From: Amycolatopsis pretoriensis
GTDB lineage: Bacteria > Actinomycetota > Actinomycetes > Mycobacteriales > Pseudonocardiaceae
NCBI RefSeq assembly: GCF_900107925.1
Contig: NZ_FNUJ01000002.1
Location: forward strand, 1-64,000
Length of the DNA: 64,000 nt
Direction of reading: 5' to 3'
In this document: positions 35,550 to 44,348 of the stretch, piece by piece
Numbering within the stretch: the stretch's first letter is position 1
Layout: each line of letters begins with the position of its first letter
Notes under the pieces: model-generated
Database searches by the model: none
The model's input: the letters and a program-made list of their open reading frames with translations, nothing else
Told to the model about the DNA's origin: nothing
Position numbers and translations under genes: made by a program

Positions 35550-36407
35550 GTGGACTACGGAATCGTGCTGTTCACCAGCGACCGGGGCATCACCCCGGCG
35601 GCCGCGGCGCGTGCCGCGGAGGCCGCCGGGTTCGCCACCTTCTACGTGCCCGAGCACACGCACATCCCGGTGAAACGCGAGTCGCCGCACCCGCGCACCG
35701 GCGACGCGTCCCTGCCCGACGACCGCTACAGCCGCACCCTCGACCCCTGGGTCGCGCTGGCGACGGCGGCCGCGGTGACGTCGCGGATCCGGCTGTCCAC
35801 GGCGGTGGCCCTGCCGGTGGAGAGCGACCCGATCACCCTGGCCAAGACGATCGCGAGCCTCGACCACCTCTCCGGCGGGCGCGTCACGCTCGGGACGGGC
35901 TTCGGCTGGAACGTCGACGAGCTGACCGACCACGGCGTCCCCGGCAACCGCCGGCGCACGGCGCTGCGGGAGTACCTCGAAGCGATGAGTGCACTGTGGA
36001 CGGAGGAAGAGGCCTCCTACGCCGGGGAGTTCGTCTCGTTCGGGCCGAGCTGGGCGTGGCCGAAGCCGGTCCAGGCGCACATCCCGGTGCTGCTCGGCGC
36101 CGGCCCGACGGAGAAGACGTTCCGCTGGATCGCCCGCCACGCCGACGGCTGGATCACCACCCCGACCGACTCCGACCTCGACGGGCACGTGGCTCTGCTG
36201 AAGGAGATCTGGTCCGCCGAAGGGCGATCGGGCGCGCCACGGATCTGCGCGCTCGGGGAACGTCCCGACCCGGACCGGTTGGCGCACCTGGATTCCCTCG
36301 GCGTCACCGAGACGATCTTCGGCCTGCCGGACCGTTCGCCGGACGAGGTCGAGGCGTGGGTCGGGCGGCTGGCCGGCAAGCTCGGGCTCGCGGTCGCCGC
36401 TTCCTGA
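35550..36407 (+). CDS. LLM-class F420-dependent oxidoreductase
   Basis: 285 residues of the luciferase-like (LLM) family: N-terminal barrel strand YGIVLFTSDRGITP, EAAGFATFYVPEHTHIP, the segment LDPWVALATAAAVTSRIRLS, SLDHLSGGRVTLGTGFGWN and AHIPVLLGAGPTEKTFRW. These are the F420-binding and barrel signatures typical of the actinobacterial TIGR03619-like subgroup. Starts at a GTG at 35550 only 13 nt behind a KstR-type operator, so its transcript is nearly leaderless. In mycobacteria and relatives, KstR controls sterol and lipid breakdown, so a role in steroid or fatty-acid-like substrate oxidation is inferred. No sterol gene is next to it. Confidence 0.87.
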   Translation: MDYGIVLFTSDRGITPAAAARAAEAAGFATFYVPEHTHIPVKRESPHPRTGDASLPDDRYSRTLDPWVALATAAAVTSRIRLSTAVALPVESDPITLAKTIASLDHLSGGRVTLGTGFGWNVDELTDHGVPGNRRRTALREYLEAMSALWTEEEASYAGEFVSFGPSWAWPKPVQAHIPVLLGAGPTEKTFRWIARHADGWITTPTDSDLDGHVALLKEIWSAEGRSGAPRICALGERPDPDRLAHLDSLGVTETIFGLPDRSPDEVEAWVGRLAGKLGLAVAAS

Positions 36408-36417
36408 CGGGCCCGCG

Positions 36418-37599
36418 TCAGAACCAGTGCAGGCAGTGCGGGGCTCGCTCGGCGCGGAAGAGCGTGTCGGCGAGCGCGGCGGCGTCCGGATGGTGGACGC
36501 GGATGTGCCCGGCCCGCGCGAGCGTGCTCGGTGCGACCCCGCCGAGGTACACCGAGCCCAGGTCGCTCACGTCGAGGGAAAGGTCCGGCTCCCGATCGGT
36601 CGCGACACACTCGCCTTTGCCGTCCCGGACCGTGAGCAGGTAGCGGCCCCGCTCGCCCCGGAACGGGTCGTCGACGTCGAGGACGAGGTCGCCGTCGGCC
36701 GGCCAGGCGCGGGCCGTCAACGCACGCGGGACGTCCAGGAGGCGCACCCACAGCCAGTCCGTCTCGTCGCTCACCTCGGCCGCGCGGAAGTCCGCCAGCT
36801 GCCAGCGCAGCGGGTGGTCCGGCGGGCAGTGCCGGAACACGACGCGGGTGCTCAGGTCGTGGTCGAGCAGGAACCGGGCCAGCGCCGTCGTCACGGCGTC
36901 GTCGGCGGCGATCGTCTCGTCGACCGTCAACGTGCCGTCGAGCAAGTAGGTCGCGTACCCGTCCGGGAGGCCGTCGGCGTCGCGGTGCAGGGCGACGTAC
37001 CGCGGGGCCGCGGAGATCGGCGCTTGTCCCGCGCCGCGGGCCCACCAGTGGGGCGGCCGGGACAACGCACCGGGCCGGGCCCGGCGGTACCGGTCGTAGA
37101 CCTCCTCCAGGAGATCGCCGCACTCGGCGCGCCGCAGCACCTCGATCGAGCCCGCCGGGACTGCGGTGCGCCGCGGGGCGGCGCGGAGCCGGTCCACCGT
37201 CAGCCGGTGCGTGGTGGTCGCCGGGCCGTAGCCGAACCTGCGGTAGATCACGGCCTCGCTGGCCAGCAGCACGGACAGGAACTCCCCGCGCGCCCGCGCG
37301 TCGGCGTGCTGGTGGCGCATCATCGCGGTGAGCGCGCCCCGGCGCCGGTGCGAGGGCAGGACGCCGACGGCGGTCACACCTCCGGCCGGGACGACGACTT
37401 CTCCGGGCAGCGTCAGCTCGAAGGAGTAGACGGCCGCCGTGCCGACGCGCCGTCCTTCCGGCGTCACGGCGAACAGGGCGCGGTCCATCTCCAGCGACGA
37501 CCAGACGCGGTCGCCTTCGGCCGGGAAGCGCCCGAACGCGGCGAAGAGCGTTTCGATGAACGTGTCGCGGTCGTGCTCGGCGGTGGGGCGGATCTCCAT
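36418..37599 (-). CDS. Eis-like GNAT acetyltransferase
   Basis: 393 residues in Eis layout. N-terminal GNAT domain beginning MEIRPTAEHDRDTFIETLF, acetyl-CoA loop VGVLPSHRRRGALTAMM, second degenerate GNAT domain, then a sterol-carrier-like C-terminal domain (WPADGDLVLDVDDPF, GRYLLTVRDGKGECVATD) and a terminal Phe carboxylate (CLHWF) that in Eis serves as catalytic base. Characterised members acetylate amines of aminoglycosides or lysine residues. The ATG at 37599 is preferred to an upstream one because the GNAT beta strand begins there. Ends 10 nt from the convergent LLM gene. Confidence 0.9.
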   Translation of the reverse strand: MEIRPTAEHDRDTFIETLFAAFGRFPAEGDRVWSSLEMDRALFAVTPEGRRVGTAAVYSFELTLPGEVVVPAGGVTAVGVLPSHRRRGALTAMMRHQHADARARGEFLSVLLASEAVIYRRFGYGPATTTHRLTVDRLRAAPRRTAVPAGSIEVLRRAECGDLLEEVYDRYRRARPGALSRPPHWWARGAGQAPISAAPRYVALHRDADGLPDGYATYLLDGTLTVDETIAADDAVTTALARFLLDHDLSTRVVFRHCPPDHPLRWQLADFRAAEVSDETDWLWVRLLDVPRALTARAWPADGDLVLDVDDPFRGERGRYLLTVRDGKGECVATDREPDLSLDVSDLGSVYLGGVAPSTLARAGHIRVHHPDAAALADTLFRAERAPHCLHWF

Positions 37600-37722
37600 C
37601 GGGGCACAGTGCCGGGCCGGAGCACCGGTGGGCAAGCGAAATAACGCGGCGGGGCCTTTGCGTCCCTGAACACGTCGGCGGCGTGCCGTGTTTCTCCGCC
37701 ACCCCGAAGCGCCATTGTGACT

Positions 37723-37781
37723 ACGGCCGGCAACACCGCGTCAAGGCGGGAAAGATGCCTTGACCCGGCGCTGCCGGCCGT
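37723..37781. repeat. Nested 59-nt palindrome
   Basis: Outer arms ACGGCCGGCA (37723-37732) and TGCCGGCCGT (37772-37781) are perfect complements; inner arms GTCAAGGC (37740-37747) and GCCTTGAC (37757-37764) enclose a 9-nt loop. The 7-nt spacers between arms are not paired. It looks like an interspersed palindromic repeat; whether it recurs elsewhere in the genome cannot be seen here. Confidence 0.7.
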
Positions 37782-37878
37782 GTTCTGGCTTCGGATCGGG
37801 GTTGCGGGGGGCCTGGGTTTCGATGGTGCTCGGGTTCTCGACTGGCCCTCGCCTGAGCAATCGCTATCGCGAAATAAC

Positions 37879-37914
37879 GCGGCGGGGCCCGACGTCGCCG
37901 TCGGGCCCCGCCGC
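37879..37914 (-). terminator. Terminator hairpin of the MFS gene
   Basis: Perfect 16-bp inverted repeat (left arm GCGGCGGGGCCCGACG, 4-nt loop TCGC). It lies 15 nt beyond the MFS stop; read on the minus strand it is followed by GTTATTTCGCG, a short T-containing tail. Serves the MFS gene. Confidence 0.8.
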
Positions 37915-37929
37915 GGTGACCCCCCCGGG

Positions 37930-39315
37930 TCAGCTCTTGGCCGCGACCCCCTGTCGCGCCCGGAGGTCGAGCTCGATCTGCTCCAGCGAACGCCCCTTGG
38001 TCTCCGGTACGAGCCACTTCGTGAGCACGAACAGCACCACGTTGATGCCGGCGAACAGGAACATCGAACCGCCGATGCCGAGCGACTTCGGGTCGGAGAT
38101 GATCGGGAACACCGCGCTCACGATGCCGGTCGCGGCCCAGAGGACGACGCTGCTGACGCCCATGCCCGCCGCGCGGAACTTCAGCGGGAACACCTCGGAC
38201 ATCATCACCCAGACGACCGCGCCCCAACCGAGCTCGTAGCCCACCAGGTACAGCACCATCATCACCAGCATCAGGATGCCGCGCGTGCCGGTGTCGTGGA
38301 CGTTCAGCACGACGAGGCCGGCCGCCACCAGCGTGATCACCATGATGACGTTGCCGATGAGCAGCAGCGGCTTGCGGCCCCAGCGGTCCACCACGAACAC
38401 GACCCACGCGGTGAACAGGAACTTCGTCACGCCCAGCAGGACACCGGACAGCAGCGCGGCCTGCGTCGCGAAGCCGAGGCCGATCAGCATCGTCGGGAAG
38501 TACGCGTTGATCGCGTTGACGCCGCTGAACTGCTGGCCGATCGCGAGCAGCAGGGCCACGACGAGCATCGGGCGCACGAAACCGGAGAACAGGTCGCGCA
38601 GCCGCGGCTTCTCCTCGGTGTCCAGCCGGATGACCTCGTTGATCGTGTTGATCTCTTCGTCGAGGTTCACCGAGTTGCCGTGCGCGCTGGCCAGGACCCG
38701 CCGGGCTTCCTCCTCACGGCCGTTCTTCACCAGCCAGCGCGGGGTTTCCGGCAGGAACACCAGCCCGACGAGCAGGATCGCGGCGGGCACGATGGCGCCG
38801 GCGAACATCCACCGCCACGCCGATACCGGGCCGAGCCAGTAGCTGACCAGGAACGCGATCAGAATGCCGAGCACGATGAAGATCTGGTTCAGCGCGCCCA
38901 TCGCGCCGCGCAGCCGGGCCGGCGCGAGCTCGGACAGGTACGTCGGCACGGTCGACGACGACAGGCCGATGCCGAGACCGATGATCAGCCGGGAGATCAC
39001 CAGCAGCGCGAACGTCGGCGAGAACGTCGCGGCGAGGGTGCCGACGATGACGATCGCCGCGGCGACCATGATCGTGCGGCGGCGGCCGAGTGCTTCGTTG
39101 GTGCGGCTGGAGAACAGCGCGCCGACGATGGCACCGACCGACAGGCTGGCGGTGATCACGCCCTTGTCCCAGCTGGTCAGGGCCCACAGTTTCCCGATGA
39201 ACGGGAGCACCCCGGAAATCACGCCGAGGTCGTAGCCGAACAAGATGCCGCCGAGCGCGCCGAAGAAGTACAAGGTGGTTCGGCTGATGTGCCGCGCCGG
39301 GGCTGTCTGCGTCAT
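37930..39315 (-). CDS. Sugar-porter-family MFS transporter
   Basis: 461 residues, twelve membrane helices. Sugar porter marks are complete: GGILFGYDLGVISG in helix 1, GRRRTIM after helix 2, RLIIGLGIGLSSSTVPTYLS, PETPRWLVKNG before the central loop, the substrate motif QQFSGVNAINAYFP in helix 7, DRWGRKPLL, and PETKGRSLEQIE after helix 12. Such carriers import monosaccharides by proton symport or facilitated diffusion. Hydrolysis by the neighbouring cellulase island would yield glucose or xylose, but no CebR-type site precedes this gene. A 12-nt palindrome at 39428-39439 lies upstream and may be its operator. A strong hairpin follows the stop. Confidence 0.94.
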   Translation of the reverse strand: MTQTAPARHISRTTLYFFGALGGILFGYDLGVISGVLPFIGKLWALTSWDKGVITASLSVGAIVGALFSSRTNEALGRRRTIMVAAAIVIVGTLAATFSPTFALLVISRLIIGLGIGLSSSTVPTYLSELAPARLRGAMGALNQIFIVLGILIAFLVSYWLGPVSAWRWMFAGAIVPAAILLVGLVFLPETPRWLVKNGREEEARRVLASAHGNSVNLDEEINTINEVIRLDTEEKPRLRDLFSGFVRPMLVVALLLAIGQQFSGVNAINAYFPTMLIGLGFATQAALLSGVLLGVTKFLFTAWVVFVVDRWGRKPLLLIGNVIMVITLVAAGLVVLNVHDTGTRGILMLVMMVLYLVGYELGWGAVVWVMMSEVFPLKFRAAGMGVSSVVLWAATGIVSAVFPIISDPKSLGIGGSMFLFAGINVVLFVLTKWLVPETKGRSLEQIELDLRARQGVAAKS

Positions 39316-39427
39316 TGCCGGGTCGCCTCTTTCGTAGGTCCAGTCCAGCCAGCGGCCACCACACTCACACGCCGGAAAAAACCGGGCAAGACAGTCCTTG
39401 ATAACGATTCAGAAACCTGATCGACGT

Positions 39428-39439
39428 TCACATATGTGA
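39428..39439. promoter_or_regulatory. Palindrome TCACATATGTGA
   Basis: A perfect 12-nt palindrome in the 345-nt divergent space between the MFS gene (start 39315) and the GH74 gene (start 39661), 113 nt from the former. It is unlike the CebR sites and may be an operator for the sugar transporter. Confidence 0.35.
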
Positions 39440-39582
39440 TACCGGTTGGCGCACAACGTTGCTCCGTCCGCCACACCCTCCTTTCCGGCCCCGAATCGGT
39501 ACACAATGGACACGGCCGGCCGGTTCGACCGGTTCACCAAATCCATTGTGGACGGATCGCGCGAGCGAAATCGTCGAAGGGT

Positions 39583-39611
39583 TTGACCTGGTCGGAGCCC
39601 TGGTTTATCGT
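39583..39611 (+). promoter_or_regulatory. Promoter of the GH74 gene
   Basis: TTGACC (39583-39588) and TATCGT (39606-39611) with a 17-nt spacer, sigma-70-like. The CebR-type operator begins 4 nt after the -10 element, and the gene starts 49 nt downstream of it with AAGGAGG. Confidence 0.6.
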
Positions 39612-39615
39612 TTTC

Positions 39616-39629
39616 CGAAAGCGCTCCCA
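39616..39629. promoter_or_regulatory. CebR-type operator, GH74
   Basis: CGAAAGCGCTCCCA, 10 of 14 matches to TGGGAGCGCTCCCA, with the central AGCGCT and right half intact. It overlaps the expected transcription start of the GH74 gene. Confidence 0.7.
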
Positions 39630-39660
39630 GCCTCCTGTCGATCGACCCAAGGAGGCAAAC

Positions 39661-42363
39661 GTGCGAAGCACACGTTCCCGGTCAGCGAGACAATTGCTCG
39701 CGTACACGCTGGCCGCCCTGACACCGGTCGCCGTCGCGGTCACCGTCGGCGCGCCGGCTTCCCCGGCCGCCCCCGCGCCCTACACGTGGCGCAACGCGGA
39801 GATCGGCGGCGGCGGGTTCGTCCCCGGCATCGTCTTCAACCAGGCCGAACCCGGTCTCGCCTACGCCCGCACCGACATCGGCGGCGCGTACCGCTGGAAC
39901 CCCGCGACCGGGCGCTGGCTCCCGCTGCTGGACTCGGTCGGCTGGACCGACTGGGGCCACAACGGCGTGGTCAGCCTGGCCACCGACCCGGTCGACCCGA
40001 ACCGGGTCTACGCCGCGGCGGGGATGTACACCAACAGCTGGGACCCGAACAACGGCGCGATCCTGCGCTCGGCCGACCGCGGCGCCACCTGGCAGTCCTC
40101 GGCGCTGCCGTTCAAGCTCGGCGGCAACATGCCCGGCCGCGGCATGGGCGAACGGCTCGCGATCGACCCGAACCGCGACAGCGTCCTCTACCTCGGCGCG
40201 CCCAGCGGCAACGGGCTCTGGCGCAGCACGGACTCCGGCGTCACGTGGGCGAAGGTGACCGCCTTTCCGAACCCGGGCAACTACGCACCCGACCCGAGCG
40301 ACACGACGGGTTACTCCAGCGACAACGAGGGCGTCACGTGGGTGACGTTCGACCCCTCGACCGGCACCCGCGGCAGCACCACGCAGACCATCTACGTCGG
40401 CGTCGCGGACAAGGCGAACACCGTCTACCGCAGCACCGACGGCGGCACGACGTGGGCGCGGCTGGCCGGCCAGCCCACCGGGTTCCTGGCGCACAAGGGT
40501 GTCCTCGACCCCCTCGGCGGCTACCTCTACCTGGCGACCAGCGACACCGGCGGGCCCTACGACGGCGCGAAGGGCGACGTCTGGAAGTACGCCACGAAGA
40601 CCGGCACGTGGACGCGGATCAGCCCCATCCCGTCCGACAGCGCGGACGACTACTTCGGCTACAGCGGCCTCACGATCGACCGGCAGCACCCGAACACGCT
40701 GATGGTGGCGACGCAGGTGTCGTGGTGGCCGGACGTCATCTTCTTCCGCAGCACCGACGGCGGCGCCACCTGGACCCGGATCTGGGACTTCTCGAGCTAT
40801 CCCGACCGGACGCTGCGGTACACCCAGGACATCTCGTCGGTGCCGTGGCTGACGTTCGGCACCCAGCCCGCTCCCCCGGTGCCGTCGCCGAAGCTCGGCT
40901 GGATGACCGAATCCGTGGAGATCGACCCGTTCGACTCGAACCACCTGCTCTACGGCACCGGCGCCACCATCTACGGCACGAACGACCTCACGAAGTGGGA
41001 CAGCGGCGGCAAGATCACGCTCAAGCCGGTCGTCGGCGGGCTCGAGGAAACCGCCGTGCTGGACCTGATCAGCCCACCGTCGGGCGCGCCGCTGATCTCC
41101 GGGCTCGGTGACATCGGCGGCTTCCGGCACGACAGCCTCGACGCCGTCCCGGCGACCATGTTCACGCAGCCGGTGTTCACGACCACCACCAGCCTCGACT
41201 ACGCCGAGCTGAACCCGGCGACGATCGTCCGCGTCGGCACGCTCGACCGAAGCGCCCGGCCGAACGACAACCGCGTCGCCTTCTCCACCGACGGCGGCAA
41301 GAACTGGTTCCAGGGCGCCGAACCGGGCGGCGGCGCGAGCGGCGGCACGGTGGCCGCGGCCGCCGACGGCAGCCGGTTCGTGTGGAGCCCGGACGGCACC
41401 GGCGTCAGCTATTCCGTCGGTTTCGGTTCGTCGTGGACGGCGTCGGCCGGCATCCCCGCCGGCGCGGTGGTCGAGGCCGACCGCGTGGACCCGAAGCGGT
41501 TCTACGGGTTCGCGTCCGGCCGGTTCTACGTGAGCACCGACGGCGGCGCGACGTTCACGGCGACCGCGGCCACCGGGCTGCCCAGCGGCTCGGTGCACTT
41601 CAAGGCGGTACCGGGCGCGGCCGGCGACGTCTGGCTGGCCGGCGGATCCGGCTCGACGTACGGTCTATGGCACTCCACCGACTCCGGAGCGTCCTTCACG
41701 AAACTGAGCGGGGTCACCGAAGCCGACAACATCGGGTTCGGCAAGGCCGCTTCCGGCCGGGCGTATCCGGCGTTATACACCATCGCGAAGATCGGCGGGG
41801 TGCGCGGGATCTTCCGGTCGGACGACGCCGGGACGTCGTGGACGCGGATCAACGACGACCAGCACCAGTACGGCAACATCGGGGCGGCGCTGAGCGGCGA
41901 TCCGCGGGTGTACGGCCGGGTGTACGTGGGCACGAACGGGCGAGGCGTGATCGTGGGCGACTCCGGCGGCGACCAGCCGCCGCAGACTTCCCCGACCACC
42001 ACCCCGCCGCCGACGACCACCACGACCACGCCGGTGCCTTCGACGTCGTGCACCGCGGCCTACACGGTGACCAACCAGTGGCAGGGCGGCTTCCAGGCCG
42101 ACGTCAAGGTGGGCAACACCGGGACCACGCCGGTGACCGGCTGGACGGTCACCTGGTCCTTCGCCGACGGCCAGCGCGTGACGCAGGCCTGGAACGCGCA
42201 GGTGACGCAGACCGGCGCGGCGGTCTCGGCGGTGGACGCGGGCTGGAACGCCGCGATCGCCCCGGGCGCGAGCACGGGCTTCGGATTCACCGGCACGTCG
42301 GGCACCACCAACGGCAAACCCACGGCGATCAGCCTCAACGGTCACCTCTGCACCGCCGGCTGA
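39661..42363 (+). CDS. GH74 xyloglucanase with CBM2
   Basis: 900 residues from a GTG with AAGGAGG upstream. Signal peptide to about Ala38, then a GH74 two-propeller domain (about 40-765) with BNR-type Asp-box repeats (RSTDGGTTWARL, RSTDGGATWTRIW). Catalytic Asp72 (ARTDIGGAYRW) and Asp484 (GLGDIGGF) match the acid and base of GH74 enzymes, which split xyloglucan backbones. A Thr/Pro linker and a family 2 carbohydrate-binding module follow (about 797-900, CTAAYTVTNQWQGGF, terminal Cys), which binds cellulose. Secreted. Own promoter with a CebR-type operator over the start site. It converges on the GH5 gene across a 23-bp-stem palindrome. Confidence 0.95.
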   Translation: MRSTRSRSARQLLAYTLAALTPVAVAVTVGAPASPAAPAPYTWRNAEIGGGGFVPGIVFNQAEPGLAYARTDIGGAYRWNPATGRWLPLLDSVGWTDWGHNGVVSLATDPVDPNRVYAAAGMYTNSWDPNNGAILRSADRGATWQSSALPFKLGGNMPGRGMGERLAIDPNRDSVLYLGAPSGNGLWRSTDSGVTWAKVTAFPNPGNYAPDPSDTTGYSSDNEGVTWVTFDPSTGTRGSTTQTIYVGVADKANTVYRSTDGGTTWARLAGQPTGFLAHKGVLDPLGGYLYLATSDTGGPYDGAKGDVWKYATKTGTWTRISPIPSDSADDYFGYSGLTIDRQHPNTLMVATQVSWWPDVIFFRSTDGGATWTRIWDFSSYPDRTLRYTQDISSVPWLTFGTQPAPPVPSPKLGWMTESVEIDPFDSNHLLYGTGATIYGTNDLTKWDSGGKITLKPVVGGLEETAVLDLISPPSGAPLISGLGDIGGFRHDSLDAVPATMFTQPVFTTTTSLDYAELNPATIVRVGTLDRSARPNDNRVAFSTDGGKNWFQGAEPGGGASGGTVAAAADGSRFVWSPDGTGVSYSVGFGSSWTASAGIPAGAVVEADRVDPKRFYGFASGRFYVSTDGGATFTATAATGLPSGSVHFKAVPGAAGDVWLAGGSGSTYGLWHSTDSGASFTKLSGVTEADNIGFGKAASGRAYPALYTIAKIGGVRGIFRSDDAGTSWTRINDDQHQYGNIGAALSGDPRVYGRVYVGTNGRGVIVGDSGGDQPPQTSPTTTPPPTTTTTTPVPSTSCTAAYTVTNQWQGGFQADVKVGNTGTTPVTGWTVTWSFADGQRVTQAWNAQVTQTGAAVSAVDAGWNAAIAPGASTGFGFTGTSGTTNGKPTAISLNGHLCTAG

Positions 42364-42366
42364 AAG

Positions 42367-42417
42367 CCGTGAATGGCACATTGAGGGACATAGCGTCCCT
42401 CAATGTGCCATTCACGG
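42367..42417. terminator. Bidirectional terminator palindrome (23-bp arms)
   Basis: Arms 42367-42389 and 42395-42417 are perfectly complementary over 23 bp around the 5-nt loop ATAGC. The left arm starts CCGTGAATGGCACATTGAGG. It sits exactly between the ends of the convergent GH74 and GH5 genes, so it can stop transcription from both sides. Confidence 0.8.
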
Positions 42418-42433
42418 ACTTGGGGTTCTCCGG

Positions 42434-43924
42434 TCAGCCGGCGGCGAGGAAGCGGGCGCGGATGCCCGCGCCGAACGCCGTCGGGGTGCCGTCGTAGGAC
42501 GTGATGAGCGCCGGGCCGGACGTGCACGGCCAGGTGTTCCACGTCCAGCCGAGGTAGGACGCCTGGTGCCGGTCGAGCCAGTCCATCAGGCCGGTGACGT
42601 ACCCGCTCGCGCAGTCGTTCTCGCCGATTTCCCCGGCCACCAGCGGGACGGCCGCGGCGACCGGCGCGAGCTGGCTGTCCCAGCACGACGACGAGCTGCA
42701 CGTGTTGAAGTTGTACGAGTGCCAGGACGCGACCAGGTTGCCCGCCGGGTCGCTCGGCTTGTACTGCAGCCAGCCGGTGAGGTCGTTGGAGTAGGCGAGG
42801 CCGCCGAGCATGATCACGTTCGTCGCGCCGGTCGCTCGGACCGCGTTCACCAGCGTCTGCATACCGGCCACCGGGTAGCCGATGCCGGAGCACGCCGAAC
42901 CGCCGTCCCGCCAGCACGTCCACGCCTGGGCCGAGCCGGACACCGCGCGGTCGAGGTAGGGCTCGTTGAACAGGTCCAGGATCGTCGCGTTATCGCCCTT
43001 GAACGTGTTCGCGACCGACGTCCACAGGTCGACCGAGTGCTCGCTGTCGGTCATCGGCTTCTGACAGGTGGCGTTGACGTCACTGCACGCCGACGAGTTT
43101 CCGGTGTAGACGCCGTGGGTCCAGTGCAGGTCGAGGATCGCGACCAGGCCGTTCTGGTGCAAAAGGTCCACATAGGACTTGATCGCCGCCCGGTAGGGGG
43201 CACCGGCGTAGCGCAGGTCCACGTTGGACAGTCCCAGCCAGCAGTCCTCGTTGAACGGCACGCGCACGACGTTGGCGTGCCAGCTCTTGATGGCGGCCAC
43301 CGAGGCCGCGTCCATCGGGCCGTCGAAGAGGCCGTTGCCCTGCACGCACGCGAACTCGCCGCCGGAGCGGTTGACCCCGCGCAACGTCACGGCGGCACCC
43401 GCGGCGTCGGCCAGCCGGTTGCCCGAGACGTGTAGCTGCGGAGCACCGCCGGGCGGCGGGGTCGACGTGGTGGTGGTCGGCAGCGTGGTCGGGGTCGTCG
43501 GCGGCGGGGTGCCGCCGCACGGTTCGCCGTTGACGCTGAACGACGCCGGTGCCGCGTTGGCCCCGCTGTAGCCGAAGTTGGCGCCGGCGCTGATCGACGC
43601 GTTCGGGGCGATCGTGCCGTTCCAGGTCGCCGGCGTGACCGTGACCGTCTGGCCGGACTGTGCCCAGGTCGCGTTCCAGCCCTGCTGCAGCTGCTGGTTC
43701 CCGGCGTAGGTGTAGCTGATCCGCCACCCGGACAGCGGCGCCGTCCCGAGGTTCTTCAAGGTGAGGTTCGCGGTGAAACCGCTTCCCCAGTCGTTCACCG
43801 TGTAGCCGACTTCGCAGGCCGTCGCCGCGGCGGCGGGCGACGGCGTGCCGAGTGTGAACGCCGTTGTCGCGCCGACGACGGCGAGCGCGCTGACCGCGCC
43901 GAGCAGTGCTGGTCCGGAACGCAT
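42434..43924 (-). CDS. GH5 cellulase with N-terminal CBM2
   Basis: 496 residues. Signal peptide to about Ala34, CBM2 (about 36-135, CEVGYTVNDWGSGFTANLTL, ending NGEPC), Thr/Pro linker, then a GH5 barrel (about 160-496). DLFNEPYLD gives the acid/base Glu and VAGEIGENDC the nucleophile Glu; HANVVRVPFNEDCW and ILDLHWTHG are further GH5 marks. Beta-1,4-glucanase, secreted. AAGGGAG precedes the ATG at 43924. The promoter and a CebR-type operator lie upstream on the minus strand. Confidence 0.93.
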   Translation of the reverse strand: MRSGPALLGAVSALAVVGATTAFTLGTPSPAAAATACEVGYTVNDWGSGFTANLTLKNLGTAPLSGWRISYTYAGNQQLQQGWNATWAQSGQTVTVTPATWNGTIAPNASISAGANFGYSGANAAPASFSVNGEPCGGTPPPTTPTTLPTTTTSTPPPGGAPQLHVSGNRLADAAGAAVTLRGVNRSGGEFACVQGNGLFDGPMDAASVAAIKSWHANVVRVPFNEDCWLGLSNVDLRYAGAPYRAAIKSYVDLLHQNGLVAILDLHWTHGVYTGNSSACSDVNATCQKPMTDSEHSVDLWTSVANTFKGDNATILDLFNEPYLDRAVSGSAQAWTCWRDGGSACSGIGYPVAGMQTLVNAVRATGATNVIMLGGLAYSNDLTGWLQYKPSDPAGNLVASWHSYNFNTCSSSSCWDSQLAPVAAAVPLVAGEIGENDCASGYVTGLMDWLDRHQASYLGWTWNTWPCTSGPALITSYDGTPTAFGAGIRARFLAAG

Positions 43925-43953
43925 CGATCACTCCCTTGGGAAAGGACAAGTCG

Positions 43954-43967
43954 TGAGAGCGCTCCCA
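43954..43967. promoter_or_regulatory. CebR-type operator, GH5 gene
   Basis: TGAGAGCGCTCCCA, 13 of 14 to the consensus. 29 nt before the GH5 ATG and just downstream of a TACTGT -10 element on the minus strand. Confidence 0.8.
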
Positions 43968-44245
43968 GTAGCGGTGGACAGTACCCGGCGTCGCTCGGCG
44001 CCGCAAACCCCGCGGTGATCTTCGGCGAGGATTCCCCGATTCCACTCGAACGGCGGCACCGGACGGTCCCCGCGGGGGGCGCAGCGCTACCGCGAAGAGC
44101 CGTTGCCACCCAACGGCTTCGGCCGTTCAGGAGCGTTCAGTTCCCTGCGGGCACCACGAAGATCGCCGAAAACGGACCACCGGATCGGCCCGTGTCCGGG
44201 TCGCGCTTTACAACGACGACACGCCGGGGTTACCTTTCCGGCGGC

Positions 44246-44259
44246 TGGAAGCGCTCCCA
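44246..44259. promoter_or_regulatory. CebR-type operator, CBM2 protein gene
   Basis: TGGAAGCGCTCCCA, 13 of 14 to the consensus, 10 nt downstream of the -10 element TTACCT and 89 nt before the ATG. Confidence 0.8.
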
Positions 44260-44348
44260 TGCCAGGTCGCCTCAACCGAACGCGGCCACCACCCAGGGGC
44301 GCCGTGGTGCGAGCCACGGCGCCCCTGTCCGCGTCCCGGGAGACCCCG

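Larger units (their letters stand above)
37600..37929. other. 330-nt non-coding gap with palindromes
   Basis: Between the Eis-like gene start and the MFS gene end. It holds a 59-nt nested palindrome (37723-37781), a strong terminator hairpin (37879-37914), and a 21-nt copy of the terminator's left flank (GCGAAATAACGCGGCGGGGCC at 37636-37656, repeated at 37869-37889 and quoted here in two parts: GCGAAATAAC then GCGGCGGGGCC). No reading frame looks coding. Confidence 0.7.
43925..44348. other. Divergent regulatory region, GH5 / CBM2 protein
   Basis: A 424-nt space with no credible gene. Minus side (GH5): TTGCGG (44001-44006), 17 nt, TACTGT (43978-43983), then a CebR-type operator at 43954-43967. 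Plus side (CBM2 protein): TTTACA (44207-44212), 17 nt, TTACCT (44230-44235), then an operator at 44246-44259. Each operator begins 10 nt beyond its -10 element. Confidence 0.65.

Noticed and set aside
37723..37781. Insertion-sequence ends or attachment site
   Set aside because: No transposase or integrase and no target-site duplication; it is a plain palindrome.
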